Shown here: positions 43,438 to 54,030 of the stretch, in pieces
How positions within the stretch are numbered: position 1 is the first letter of the stretch
Layout of the letters: each line of letters starts with the position of its first letter
NCBI GenBank assembly: GCA_963840545.1
Contig: CAWIZE010000001.1
Span: forward strand, 496,001-560,000
Origin: JAKAWQ01 sp963840545
GTDB taxonomy: Bacteria; Pseudomonadota; Alphaproteobacteria; Acetobacterales; Acetobacteraceae
Direction: 5' to 3'
Length of the DNA stretch: 64,000 nt
The notes under the pieces: model-generated
Database searches by the model: none
What the model was told of the DNA's origin: nothing
The model's input: only the letters and a program-made list of their open reading frames with translations
Program-made: the position numbers and the translations under genes

Positions 43438-43453
43438 TCGCGGAGAGAGACCG

Positions 43454-43843
43454 ATGAACCCGAACGAGATCGCCAACGAGGCCCGGCGCCTCGCCGACCA
43501 GGCGACGGCGCTCGCCGCCCACGCCCACGCGCTCGCAACCGCGGCACCCGCTGCCGTCGCTTCCGCCCCTTTCACCTTTCTCTTCGCGACCTTCGTGCTC
43601 GCCTGCTTCGTCGGCTACTACGTCGTCTGGAACGTCACGCCGGCGCTGCATTCGCCGCTGATGTCGCTCACCAACGCGATCAGCTCGGTGATCGTCGTCG
43701 GCGCGATGCTCGCCGCCGGCCTCTCCCTCACCGGCCTCTCGTCGGGCTTCGGCTTCGCAGCCGTGGTGCTCGCCAGCGTCAATATCTTCGGCGGATTCGT
43801 CGTCACGCAGCGCATGCTGCAGATGTTCCAGAAGAAGAAGTAG
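43454..43843 (+). CDS. pntAB: NAD(P) transhydrogenase subunit alpha part 2
   Basis: 129 residues, the membrane part of the alpha subunit. An N-terminal Ala-rich amphipathic segment is followed by three to four helices (FLFATFVLACFVGYYVVWNV, SLTNAISSVIVVGAM, then ASVNIFGGFVVTQRMLQMF). HSPLMSLTNAIS is the conserved signature. It assembles with PntB to form the proton channel. Confidence 0.96.
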   Translation: MNPNEIANEARRLADQATALAAHAHALATAAPAAVASAPFTFLFATFVLACFVGYYVVWNVTPALHSPLMSLTNAISSVIVVGAMLAAGLSLTGLSSGFGFAAVVLASVNIFGGFVVTQRMLQMFQKKK

Positions 43844-43847
43844 GGCC

Positions 43848-45251
<1,404 letters not shown>

Positions 45252-45274
45252 CCGAGCGGCGAGACGCGGTCAGG

Positions 45275-46420
45275 CTATAGGGCAAGCCCGCGGAATGCGC
45301 TGACGAAACGATCGACGTCCTCTTCGTCGTTATAGACATGCGGGCTGATGCGCACCCGCCCGAGCCGTCCCGCGACGTGCACGTCCGCTTCGCCGAGGCG
45401 CGCGACCAGCCCCTCGGGCATGCCCCGCGGAAACGAAAGGCTCAGGATGTGCGGCGCCCGCACGCGTTCCTCCGGCACCGCCACGCCGAGATTGCGGAGC
45501 CCTTCGGCGAGCCGGCCGGTCAGCCAGGCGAGCCGCTCGGCGATCGCGGCACGGCCCCATCCCGCCACCATCTCCATCCCGATCGAGGCCATCTCGAGCG
45601 AGATGAAATGGTCCCGTTCGCCCATGTCGAAGCGCCGGGCGCCGGCGACAAAGGCGGTGTCGGCGAGATAGCGCGCCTGGTCCGCGCTCACCCCGCGGCG
45701 CCCCTGCGCCGTCTGTTCGAGCGGAACGCCGTCCTGATGGCGGCCGGCCACGTAAAGGAACGCGCGGCCGTACGGCCCGAGCACCCATTTGTAGGTGGGA
45801 AAGACGAGGAAGTCGGGGTCGAGCGCGCGGACATCGAGCGGCATCACGCCGGCGGCATGCGTCGCGTCGACCAGCAGCGCCGCCTCGCGGGCCCTGAGAG
45901 CCGCGCCCACCCGGGCGAGATCCACCGCTCCGCCGTCCGACCAGTGCACCGAGGAGATGGAGGCAAGAGCGATCGGCGCGCCCGGGTGCGCGATCGCGTC
46001 GAGAAGCGCCACGGTCCAGTCGCCGTCCCCGGGTCTCTTCACGACCTCGATCGCGAAGCCTCCGCTCGCCGCGCGCGTCATCCATTCAAGCACCGGCGAG
46101 GAATGGTCGTCCTCGAGCAGCAGGACGCGGCGCCCCGCCGGGATCGCGAGCAGCTTCGCAGCCGTGGCGACGCCGTAGCTCACCGAGGGGATCAGGGCGA
46201 CATCCTCGGGCGCCGCACCGATCAACCCGGCGGCCGCGGTGCGTGCACGCGCGAATTGCTGGGCGGGGAATTGCGGATCGAGCGTCCACGGCTGGCCCTT
46301 GCGCGCGACGCCGGCGCGCCCGGCCTCCTGGCTCGAAATCGGCAGCGGCCCCCAGGCCGCCGCGTTCAGGTAGCAGACCTCGCGCGGCATAGCGAAGAGA
46401 GCGCGTTGCGATCCGAGCAT
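45275..46420 (-). CDS. Class V aminotransferase-fold PLP enzyme
   Basis: 381 residues of the NifS/isopenicillin-epimerase-like fold. The start CYLNAAAWGPLP is the substrate-binding loop. SVHWSDGGAVDLARVG and LVDATHAAGVMPLDV give the PLP-ring Asp region. FPTYKWVLGPYGRAFLYVA carries the probable Schiff-base lysine. The C-terminal small domain ends with PHVYNDEEDVDRFVSAF. It may be a cysteine desulfurase- or kynureninase-like enzyme; the substrate is unknown. It is the last chromosomal gene before the phage region. Confidence 0.88.
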   Translation of the reverse strand: MLGSQRALFAMPREVCYLNAAAWGPLPISSQEAGRAGVARKGQPWTLDPQFPAQQFARARTAAAGLIGAAPEDVALIPSVSYGVATAAKLLAIPAGRRVLLLEDDHSSPVLEWMTRAASGGFAIEVVKRPGDGDWTVALLDAIAHPGAPIALASISSVHWSDGGAVDLARVGAALRAREAALLVDATHAAGVMPLDVRALDPDFLVFPTYKWVLGPYGRAFLYVAGRHQDGVPLEQTAQGRRGVSADQARYLADTAFVAGARRFDMGERDHFISLEMASIGMEMVAGWGRAAIAERLAWLTGRLAEGLRNLGVAVPEERVRAPHILSLSFPRGMPEGLVARLGEADVHVAGRLGRVRISPHVYNDEEDVDRFVSAFRGLAL

Positions 46421-46580
46421 CCCGGGTTCCTCTCGTGCCCCACCCGGACGAATTCTACTCCGCCGCTCCTTTCATGGCCATCGCATCGCCGGCCCTTCCC
46501 GACCGCCCGCCGTCTCGTCGATCGTCCCGCCCAAGTCCGGCCCATCGTTGCGCCATGCGCTTAGGCTCGAAGGCGTCGCC

Positions 46581-46775
46581 TCAGAACCCAAGCGCGACGT
46601 AGGGGATTTCGGCGTTCGCAGGCGCCGTGAGATAGGGCGCCGCGCTTGGGCAGATCCCGAACGTTGCCGCACCTACCAACCCCGCCGGCGCGGTGCCGGC
46701 AAACAGGTTCGTCGCGTTGTTGGCGCCCGTCTGATTGGCCGCGGAGGCCAGAGATCCCGTCAGGCTCGGCACCAT
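46581..46775 (-). CDS. Small protein at the end of the phage tail operon
   Basis: 64 residues (MVPSLTGSLASAANQTGANN…), low in charge, rich in Ala, Gly and Asn. It starts 5 bp after the spike gene stop on the same strand, with GGAGAG about 13 bases upstream. It could be a spike chaperone or a piece of spike C-terminus in another frame. I recognise no family. It is the last phage-strand gene before the chromosomal aminotransferase. Confidence 0.5.
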   Translation of the reverse strand: MVPSLTGSLASAANQTGANNATNLFAGTAPAGLVGAATFGICPSAAPYLTAPANAEIPYVALGF

Positions 46776-46779
46776 CGAA

Positions 46780-49311
46780 TCAGAGACTCTCTCCCGTGGC
46801 GCTCGCCATCAGTCCCACCACATAGCTGCCCGGGCCGGGCAGCACCATTGGAGATGCGAGCATGTCGGTCTGCACCCCCGTCGCGTTCGCCGCAACCGAG
46901 ATGGCGCCCGTGTCGAGCACCAGGTTGCTGGCCGTCCCCGCGACGTCGCGATAGACGCACACCTCCGCCTGCCATGCCGAGGGGTTCGCCGCGGTCACGT
47001 CGAACGAAACGGACTTGAGCACGCTGGTCGCCCCGACATCGAAGCGCTCGGCATACATCTTTCCGATCGCGCCGATCGCCTCGCTCGTTAACGTCCCGGC
47101 ATAATCCGGCCCATATGTGAAGCCGGGCAGCCGCGCCGTGCCGAGATTCGCGAGCACGCCCGGCTCCGAAAGCAGGAGGTTGTTCGGGTCCCTTGCGTAG
47201 CTGACGATATTGCCGGTGTTCGCGCTCGGCGCGGTGAGATAGTTCGCAGCGCCCGCGTTCGGCCCGAAGATAACCGTCTGAGTTGAGCCGCCGATCCCAT
47301 CGAGGCGGACTTCCGTATCGCGCACGTTGCCGTAGCAAATCCCATTGGGCACCGCCCCGATATCACCGTCCGCGACCTGAATCTGGTAGCTCTGCGAACT
47401 ACCGTGCCCTCCGCCCAGGCGCAACCCGCAGCCCATCATGCTCGCCATAAACGGTACATCGAGGTTCTCGATATGAATCACCGCCACACCGCCGGTATCG
47501 CTCGGCGTCCCGATATCGATGGCGTCCGCCACCGGATTTGCCAGGCCTGCATCCTCCGAGGAGAGGCTCGTGAATTGCAGATAGGTGGTGGGCTTGTGCG
47601 TGTTGAGGCTTCCGACCACAACGCCAGGACCCATCGAGCCGAACACGCGCGTGCTGATCACCCATTCGTTCGTGCTGTCGATTCCGCTGCCGGTGCCCTG
47701 GCTCTGGAACAGCTCGGCGGGTTGAAGAGGCGTCCCGGCGTTGAAGCACTGGAGGTTCTGGATCCTGCCCTCGCGCGCGTAGGCGTTCCCCCCAGCCCCG
47801 ATCTGCTGGTCGCCGACGTAGAGGCACGGGCCGACAAGTGGTCGAACGAACACATTCTCGATCAACGCGAAATTCGTGTTCTCGCCCTGGACATCAAACG
47901 CCGTCACCGCGTTCCCGCTATCAAGGTCACCGAGAATCCCGAAGTTGCGGAATACCTGCCCTGGGGAGACGGTGCTCGCGCTCCAGGCATTCCCGGTAGC
48001 CTGCGAGAATCCGGATGCTACGGTCTGGACGGTGAAGAGGCCGCCGCTATAGCTCGGCCCGAGAAAGAGCCGCGAACGGAACCACCCCGCTCCCTCGATC
48101 GTCACCCCGTTGGTCAGCGCCGGCAGCGCGGTGTGGTCGATGATGTAGGACCCGGCGGGCAGCTTGATCGCCTGCGGCTGTCCGCTCGTGGCGAATGTGC
48201 TGTTTGCCTTGGCGATGGCGCTCGCGAGCGCCCCGCTGCTGTCGACGCCGTACGTATAGCTGCCAGCCTTGGCCGTCGCCAGCATATAGGTATCGCCGCT
48301 GATGCCGCCGCTGCTCGTCACAGCCTGCGCCCCGCTCGGCGCGCCGGTATAGGAGCCGCGCACGGTTGCGTTCACGGTCTCGACCCCCATCGCGGCCGAA
48401 AGGTTGAGCGTAGCCCCGGTGAGCGCGCCGCAGGTCTCGCTCGCCACCGGCTCGGCCGAGAGCGTGGTCGGGTTCATCGTGTAGGTGCCGTTGCGCAGCA
48501 TCGAGAGCACGGCGGCGATCCCGCCGCCCGAATTCGTCTCGACCACCGCCTCGAAATAGCCAAAGCCCATGGGCACCGTTCCGGTCGTCCCGACCACGAC
48601 GCACGGCGGTACGCCGCTATTGGGCACGCCGGCATTGTCCGTGCCGCCCGAACCGGCTGCCGCCACAGTCGGGATGGTGAACACCCCGCAGCTCGTCACG
48701 GTGAGCTGCCCGGCCTCGGCTGCGCTCGCGCTCAGCGTCTCCACGCCGCCCGGCACGCAGCCGGTCCCTGGCGTCGCCTCGATTGCGGACTCGATGTAAT
48801 AGCCGCCACTCGGCAGGCTTGCCGCGGCCGCCAGCGTGATCGACGTTCCCGAATTCACCGCCGCGATCGTGGTGTCGAGCGGAAAGCCGTTCGCGCCGAC
48901 GCCATCGATCCAGATATCATCGCCCCGGGCCGACGACGGGAAATTTGCCGTGACGCTCGTGAATGTGGCGCTGCCCGCGGAGATCGTCCCATCCACGTTG
49001 TTGCCCGCTGCATTCGGTACCGCGCCGAACCCGCCGATCACGTCGAGCACTTCTCCGGCCCGGCTCGCCACGGTCGCGACATTGGAGCCGTTCGGGTCCG
49101 TCAGATCGCTGGCCGAGGCGTCGAGCCCGGCGATCGTGGAGAGAACCGCGAGGCTGCCCAGCCCGAGGTTCGAGCGCGCCGTCGCCGGGTTCGGCAGGTC
49201 GGAGAGATTGTTCGGCGCATAGAGCGCGCCGCGGTTCTGCGCGAACGCCGCGGCGGGCGTCAGAGCGAGGATGATCGCGATACGGGCCAGGATCCTCATG
49301 TGCAGCCTCAT
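46780..49311 (-). CDS. Phage tail spike-like beta-helix protein with a signal peptide
   Basis: 843 residues. Residues 1-24 are a Sec-type signal (MRILARIAIILALTPAAAFA from residue 5). Then comes NNLSDLPNPATARSNLGLGS, the tail-fibre joint motif. A Thr/Ser/Gly-rich region to about 370 precedes a right-handed beta-helix of pectate-lyase type (IKLPAGSYIIDHTALP, GVTIEGAGWFRSRLFLGP, RNFGILGDLDSGNAVTAF, IENVFVRPLVGP). The C-terminal 120 residues resemble a lectin-like or jelly-roll domain. It probably binds or cuts a surface polysaccharide. The ATG at 49311 overlaps the previous stop (ATGA). Confidence 0.8.
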   Translation of the reverse strand: MRLHMRILARIAIILALTPAAAFAQNRGALYAPNNLSDLPNPATARSNLGLGSLAVLSTIAGLDASASDLTDPNGSNVATVASRAGEVLDVIGGFGAVPNAAGNNVDGTISAGSATFTSVTANFPSSARGDDIWIDGVGANGFPLDTTIAAVNSGTSITLAAAASLPSGGYYIESAIEATPGTGCVPGGVETLSASAAEAGQLTVTSCGVFTIPTVAAAGSGGTDNAGVPNSGVPPCVVVGTTGTVPMGFGYFEAVVETNSGGGIAAVLSMLRNGTYTMNPTTLSAEPVASETCGALTGATLNLSAAMGVETVNATVRGSYTGAPSGAQAVTSSGGISGDTYMLATAKAGSYTYGVDSSGALASAIAKANSTFATSGQPQAIKLPAGSYIIDHTALPALTNGVTIEGAGWFRSRLFLGPSYSGGLFTVQTVASGFSQATGNAWSASTVSPGQVFRNFGILGDLDSGNAVTAFDVQGENTNFALIENVFVRPLVGPCLYVGDQQIGAGGNAYAREGRIQNLQCFNAGTPLQPAELFQSQGTGSGIDSTNEWVISTRVFGSMGPGVVVGSLNTHKPTTYLQFTSLSSEDAGLANPVADAIDIGTPSDTGGVAVIHIENLDVPFMASMMGCGLRLGGGHGSSQSYQIQVADGDIGAVPNGICYGNVRDTEVRLDGIGGSTQTVIFGPNAGAANYLTAPSANTGNIVSYARDPNNLLLSEPGVLANLGTARLPGFTYGPDYAGTLTSEAIGAIGKMYAERFDVGATSVLKSVSFDVTAANPSAWQAEVCVYRDVAGTASNLVLDTGAISVAANATGVQTDMLASPMVLPGPGSYVVGLMASATGESL

Positions 49312-49772
49312 TTCACGTAAATCGTGGTCGCGCCGGCGACGGTGACGATCATGTATTCGTCCACCGCGTTGGCTGGCAGCGTCGCCGGGTCGTTCTCGCC
49401 GAGCTCGATGAAGGACGCGCCGGACGGCGGCCAAACCGAAATCGCCTCACTCAGCGCGTTCACCACCGTGATCCATGTGTTGAGCGGCAGCGCGGCGGTG
49501 GTGAGCACGACGCCCCCGCCGCCCGACGTGACGATATTGGTCTGCGATTCGAGTGGGGTCGCGGTGCTCTGGGAACTGCCCGCCGCCTCGAGCTCCGGCG
49601 AGACCGAACCACCGAAGAAGGTGTAATTTGCGGTCGCGCCGCTGATCGATCCGCCGACGATCTGCGGCGAGATCGGCACCATCCCGCTGAGTGCATTGTT
49701 GATCGCCTCGCGGAACTGTTGGCCGGCATTGACTCCGGTGAAGTTGGGGATCGGGGTGAAGGAACCGCTCAT
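49308..49772 (-). CDS. Phage structural protein of unknown function
   Basis: 154 residues starting MSGSFTPIPNFTGVNAGQQF, predicted beta-rich, with VNAGQQFREAINNALSG resembling the N-terminus of fibre-associated proteins. It lies between the glycine-rich fibre protein and the spike, coupled to the spike by a 4-bp overlap. It may be a baseplate adaptor or head-fibre-like protein; the function is not recognised. Confidence 0.65.
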   Translation of the reverse strand: MSGSFTPIPNFTGVNAGQQFREAINNALSGMVPISPQIVGGSISGATANYTFFGGSVSPELEAAGSSQSTATPLESQTNIVTSGGGGVVLTTAALPLNTWITVVNALSEAISVWPPSGASFIELGENDPATLPANAVDEYMIVTVAGATTIYVK

Positions 49773-49779
49773 ATCACGC

Positions 49780-50604
49780 TCACCACAGGATGATTACGAT
49801 GCCCGGCGCGCCGGCGCCGCCGTAGAAGTAGCTTCCGGTGAACAGCGGATCGTAGGCGCCGCCGCCGCCGGCCCCGGGCGCCGTTGCCGCCGTCCCGCCT
49901 TGCTCGCCCGCCCTCCCGCCGCCGCCCCATGGGCCGGGGGCGCCATTCCCGGCAAAGACGAACGCCCCCGCCTGCCCGTCGCTACCGGTTCCACCCGAGA
50001 AATTGAGGAACCCGCCGCTTGCCGCCCCGCCCCCGGCGCCGGCCGAACTTGCCGGCCTGGCGAAATCCGCGCCCCCGCCGCCCGTTGCGACCAGAGAGCC
50101 GAACGTCGATATCCCGCCGCCGCTCTGCGGGTTCCCTCCGGCGGCGACGGAGAGCGACATCGACGCGGCGCCGGCAACCCTCACGAGCCCTTCTGCATAG
50201 CCGCCCGCGCCGCCGCCGGCGCCGGACGCATACCCCTCGATATTGCTGGCAAGGCAGTCCGCACCCCCGCCACCACCGCCGACCACGATCGCGTGCACCA
50301 GGGAGACACCTGCTGGCACGGACCAGTCATAGCTTCCGGGCGAGGAGAAGACGGCGGCATTGGTCCATGTGTTGCGCGCCAGCAGCGCGGCCACCTGGCC
50401 TTGCAGCGTCGTGATGTTGCCGATGTTCGTGTTCTGCCGCCCGTAAAGAAATGCGGCGCGGTTGGCGAGCTGCTGGTGCGGCTCGTTCGATACGCCGATC
50501 CCGCCGAAGCTGGCCCCGGCCGCCGCCCCCTCCACCTTGTCCGTCTGCTGGATCTCATAGACTTCGTTCGGCGTGTATTCCGGATTGTCGATGAGGTTTG
50601 CCAT
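49780..50604 (-). CDS. Glycine-rich phage tail fibre protein
   Basis: 274 residues. After an N-terminal part with NPEYTPNEVYEIQQTDKVEG and a short coiled-coil (LQGQVAALLARNTW), the C-terminal half is very glycine-rich (VVGGGGGGADCLASN, ASGAGGGAGGYAEGLVRVAG, PGAGGGGAYDPLF). Such tips form polyglycine-II sandwiches in phage adhesins. The ATG at 50604 shares a base with the stop of the preceding fibre gene (TGATG). Confidence 0.75.
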   Translation of the reverse strand: MANLIDNPEYTPNEVYEIQQTDKVEGAAAGASFGGIGVSNEPHQQLANRAAFLYGRQNTNIGNITTLQGQVAALLARNTWTNAAVFSSPGSYDWSVPAGVSLVHAIVVGGGGGGADCLASNIEGYASGAGGGAGGYAEGLVRVAGAASMSLSVAAGGNPQSGGGISTFGSLVATGGGGADFARPASSAGAGGGAASGGFLNFSGGTGSDGQAGAFVFAGNGAPGPWGGGGRAGEQGGTAATAPGAGGGGAYDPLFTGSYFYGGAGAPGIVIILW

Positions 50605-51441
50605 CAGAAGGTCAAGCTCCACGTGCCCGAGTAGGCCGCGCTGCCCGAGAAGCTGAATGCCGGCACCACGGCGTGCGCGATCATCGGCTGCGGCACCACC
50701 AGCGCGGCCAGATAAGTCCACGCCACCGTTCCGTCATAGGTGAGCGTGCCGATCGCCGGAGGTGCTCCAGTTCGGCGTGGTCGATCCGGTGACGGGCGTG
50801 TATCCGGCGAGCCCCTTGCAGGTCCACGTCGCGGTGTTATCCGTCGTGGTGCTGCTCACCGTCGTCGCCCATGTCGGATGCGACGCGCCGGTGGTGCCGG
50901 CCGTGGTGCATTCCTGCAAATTGCCGTTGCCGTCGGTAATGAGCCGGCCCACTGCGACCGCCGTGCTCGCGGGCCACGCCGGCGGCGTGGTCGAGCGCGC
51001 CGGCCTGCTCCACCAGTCCTTCACCAGATTGCCCACCGGCTGATTGCCGCTCGCCGCCCAGGCCGGATAACTAAAGCCCGCGGTCGCGGGGAGCACGACC
51101 GCGGCGCTGTTGGCGAAGAGCCCGATCTCCTGGATCGTCATGCCGTAGGCGGCATAATCGGCGGCCTGGATCGCGAAGGCGAACGTCACCGTGCCCGGGC
51201 TTGGGAACGTCGCCGCGCCGACAGCGTTGTAGTATTTCGGCGAGGCGCCGAGATCGGTGTCATAGACCGTGGGCGCGGTGTTGCCCGAGCCGAACCCCAC
51301 CGCCGCAACCGGATAGGTGGTCGCGCCCGCAAGCTGTTCGGCCATCGCCGGCAGCCCCGCGTTCACCACCAGGTTGTTCCGCTCTAAGAGCAGCGCGCCG
51401 TCGCGCCAGAGGCGCACGCGGCCGGTCGGCCTTCGCATCAT
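50604..51441 (-). pseudogene. Phage tail fibre/collar-like protein, frameshifted
   Basis: The ATG at 51441 has AAGGAG upstream and gives MMRRPTGRVRLWRDGALLLE. The frame runs through IQEIGLFANSAAVVLPATAG and a carbohydrate-binding-like TTGTTGASHPTWATTV segment to NWSTS, then leaves frame at about 50756-50759. Deleting one base of the CC/GG there continues the protein as AIGTLTYDGTVAWTYLAAL … YSGTWSLTF, with a stop that overlaps the next start. The repaired length is 278 residues. The shift is a single-base insertion, as in four other places. Confidence 0.75.
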
Positions 51442-51536
51442 GAATTCTCCTTCCGCACGAGGCTGCTTCGTCGCCTGCGGCTCCTTGCAGCGCCTTCGGC
51501 GGTTACGCCTTGGGGGCGCCGTTGATGACGATGCCG

Positions 51537-52361
51537 CTATCGACCACCGGAGGCTCCGTTGCCCCGTAGGTGAAGTCCGGCATGGTAGAAATGCGCCGAG
51601 TAGAACGGCGCCGTCGGCTTTGCATCGGTGAGCGCCCATCCCTCCACCGCAACGAAATCGGTGATCCGGAACGCTTTCTCTCCGATATAGTTCGCCGCGA
51701 CGATGGTGATCTCGTCGCTGGGCACAACCGCGTCCTGGATCGGCAGCTCCTCGAACCAGAGCGAATCGAGCCACGATCGCGCGGGCGCAAAAAACTCGAT
51801 CGCGGCGATCGCCTGGGTCTCGATCTCGGTCGTTACCGCCACGCCGGTGATGCTGGTGGCCTGCTCGATGTCGTCAACGTCGAGCAGCAGATCGATGCCG
51901 CTCACCGCGTCCCAGCTCGTGGGCTGTGGGCTCGCGAGCACGATATCCGCCTTCGGCACGACGATCCGGAACACGGCCCAGCCCTGGGTGTCCGGCCAGG
52001 ATGTTCCGCCCCAACTCGCCTGCCCCTCCTGGATCGTCGGGAGTTCGAAGCCGAGCCCGGACATGATGGTCTGGATCGCGTAGGGCGTGCCCTTGTAGCG
52101 ATGGAGATGGACCGCCTGCTGGATCAGTTGCTGCTGGGAGTCCGGCCCTGAAAGCAATTGCCACCACGGCGCCAGGATGTCGAACTGCCAGGCCAGAAAC
52201 GGCAGCGCCGAGACAGGAACATCCTGAAGCGTGTAGACGAGAATGGGAGAAAGATCGATTTTTCCGAGCCGCTGGATGAGCCCGAGGAGCGCCTGCGTGC
52301 GGGTATCATTGATCGATGATGCGGCGCTCAGGCTGCTCCCGGCGCCGGCCGCCCCGCTCAT
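51537..52361 (-). CDS. Phage tail protein I (P2 gpI-like)
   Basis: 274 residues; baseplate protein between gpJ and the fibre. The N-terminal segment LGKIDLSPILVYTLQDVPVS, then ALPFLAWQFDILAPWW is the tail protein I signature, and LHRYKGTPYAIQTIMSGLGF follows. The ATG at 52361 overlaps the gpJ stop (ATGA). Near the 3' end a 26-codon frame (MPDFTYGATEPPVVDSGIV…, 51503-51583) overlaps it and may be either a tiny gene or the true C-terminus after another one-base shift. Confidence 0.88.
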   Translation of the reverse strand: MSGAAGAGSSLSAASSINDTRTQALLGLIQRLGKIDLSPILVYTLQDVPVSALPFLAWQFDILAPWWQLLSGPDSQQQLIQQAVHLHRYKGTPYAIQTIMSGLGFELPTIQEGQASWGGTSWPDTQGWAVFRIVVPKADIVLASPQPTSWDAVSGIDLLLDVDDIEQATSITGVAVTTEIETQAIAAIEFFAPARSWLDSLWFEELPIQDAVVPSDEITIVAANYIGEKAFRITDFVAVEGWALTDAKPTAPFYSAHFYHAGLHLRGNGASGGR

Positions 52362-53581
52362 TGCGATTGCGCCTCCGATCCCGTCTGATAGGTCAGAGCG
52401 ATCGCGGCGCAGTTCGCCCACTGGCCGGAATTGAGCACGATCCTGCCGTCCGGCTCCGGGACAACTTGCGATCCGCCAATGTTCGCCGCGATCGTGACGC
52501 TCGCTTCATACACGCCCACCACCGAGAGAGCCGAGACCCACTGGCTCGGCACGATGTCGTTGTCCACGCTGCTCGCCAAATTGATCGCAAGCTGCACCGC
52601 CGCCGCCTGGCACGCCGCCTCGCTCGAGGTCGGATCGGCGTTCCCAAACAAGGTCACCGTCGCGCTGACGGTGTAATCCACCTCCGTCACGGCATAGACG
52701 TTCACCGTGTCGCAAAGGGGCCGCACGGTCGTCGCGTTGAGTGCCGCCACCACCTCGGCGATGACGCCTGAGCTGGCAATGCCGACCGAATTCGGGCTCG
52801 CCGCCGGCTGCACTGTGACGGGGCCGGTGAGCACATAGACATCCACCACGCCCGGTGCCGGGCTCACCACCTCGGCATCGATGATGGTCGGGTCGGCGCT
52901 GAGGGCATAGAACCGATAAGCCCCGCTCGGCCCCGCCGTCGAGTATTGGTTCGGCGCGGCCTGGATGCGCGCGCGCATGTGATCGTCCGTCTCGACCAGA
53001 GATCCGCCCGCCGTCGCGGTGGTGTTCGCCACCGCGGCGATCAGCGCGTCGCCGCCGATCAGCACGTCAACCTGCCCGGCGAGATAGCCGTTGGCGGCGC
53101 TCCCCGCGGTGGTGCATGTCGCCTGCACGCTGCCCGTCGTGCTCCCCGCCGGGATGGTCAGCGCCGAGTTGGTCGTGAAGATGAAGTTGCCGTCGCTGGT
53201 GCCCACCTGAGTCCCGGCCGCGACCGTGTAGCTCACGGTCAACGCCCCGGTCAGGGTGAATTGCAGGGTGCATGTCGCCGCCACCCCTGCCAGCCGCGTC
53301 ACGCCGACGAGCTGCCCGAGATAGTCGATCACCGGATAGGTCGCATAGGCGAGAAGGTTTTGCTGCCCGGTGTATTGGATCGCCGCGCGAACCAGGCTCT
53401 CGCGGTAGGCATAGAGGTTGATCAGCAGCCGCTCGACCTGCGCCGGATACAAGGTCCGCCCGCTCGCGCTCTGAAAGGCCGAGATCATGTCGGCGAGGAT
53501 CAGGTTCGGGTCGAGGCCGTCCGCGTCGGTCAGGAAGACCGGGGCGGGCAGGCTGTTCGCCGGGTTGCTGGTGCCGCTCAT
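52358..53581 (-). CDS. Baseplate protein J-like (P2 gpJ)
   Basis: 407 residues of the baseplate J family. Typical features are LINLYAYRESLVRAAIQYTG, LAYATYPVIDYLGQLVGVTR, then VAAGTQVGTSDGNFIFTT and ETDDHMRARIQAAPNQYST. It builds the outer wedge of contractile-tail baseplates. It lies between gp25/W and gpI in the P2 order, with 4-bp overlaps on both sides. Confidence 0.92.
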   Translation of the reverse strand: MSGTSNPANSLPAPVFLTDADGLDPNLILADMISAFQSASGRTLYPAQVERLLINLYAYRESLVRAAIQYTGQQNLLAYATYPVIDYLGQLVGVTRLAGVAATCTLQFTLTGALTVSYTVAAGTQVGTSDGNFIFTTNSALTIPAGSTTGSVQATCTTAGSAANGYLAGQVDVLIGGDALIAAVANTTATAGGSLVETDDHMRARIQAAPNQYSTAGPSGAYRFYALSADPTIIDAEVVSPAPGVVDVYVLTGPVTVQPAASPNSVGIASSGVIAEVVAALNATTVRPLCDTVNVYAVTEVDYTVSATVTLFGNADPTSSEAACQAAAVQLAINLASSVDNDIVPSQWVSALSVVGVYEASVTIAANIGGSQVVPEPDGRIVLNSGQWANCAAIALTYQTGSEAQSQ

Positions 53582-54030
53582 CCGCCGATCCCCACCGTGG
53601 TTGTCACCGGCCCGGTCCCGCCGATCACGCTCTGCCCGGGCGCCAGCGTGGTGCCTATATCAACCTGCCATGTCACGCTCACGGTGATCAGCGCCGGCGC
53701 CGCAGCCCCTCCCGGCGTCGCCGTGACGCCGAGAACCGTGACCCTCGGCTCCCATGTCTCGATCGCCGTCGTCACCACGCCCACGATCGCCGGCAGCACC
53801 GCCGGCAACGGCCGATCAATGTATTTGGTCAGATCGCACCCGAAGGTCGGCCGGAACGGGTCCTCGCCCGGGATCGTGCTCAGGATGATCGCGATGCACT
53901 GCCCGATGTCCGCGAGCCCCTGCACCACCTGCCCGATCCCTGATCCCGCGCCCCCGCCTGCCGTGCTGTCGAGCATGAGGGACCAGCTCGCCGAGGTGAT
54001 GTCGGCGAGGGTGACTGCTGAGCCGGACAT
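53578..54030 (-). CDS. Baseplate wedge protein (gp25/P2 gpW-like)
   Basis: 150 residues of the GPW/gp25 family, which starts sheath assembly at the baseplate. Conserved features are LADIGQCIAIILSTIPGEDP, RPTFGCDLTKYIDRPLP and a late beta strand LITVSVTWQVDIGT. The ATG shares a base with the gpV stop (TGATG), and its own stop overlaps the gpJ start. Confidence 0.88.
   Translation of the reverse strand: MSGSAVTLADITSASWSLMLDSTAGGGAGSGIGQVVQGLADIGQCIAIILSTIPGEDPFRPTFGCDLTKYIDRPLPAVLPAIVGVVTTAIETWEPRVTVLGVTATPGGAAAPALITVSVTWQVDIGTTLAPGQSVIGGTGPVTTTVGIGG

Noticed and set aside
47404..49320. A 638-codon plus-strand frame opposite the spike gene
   Set aside because: No start signal or family; the spike protein on the minus strand has a signal peptide, a fibre motif and a beta-helix.
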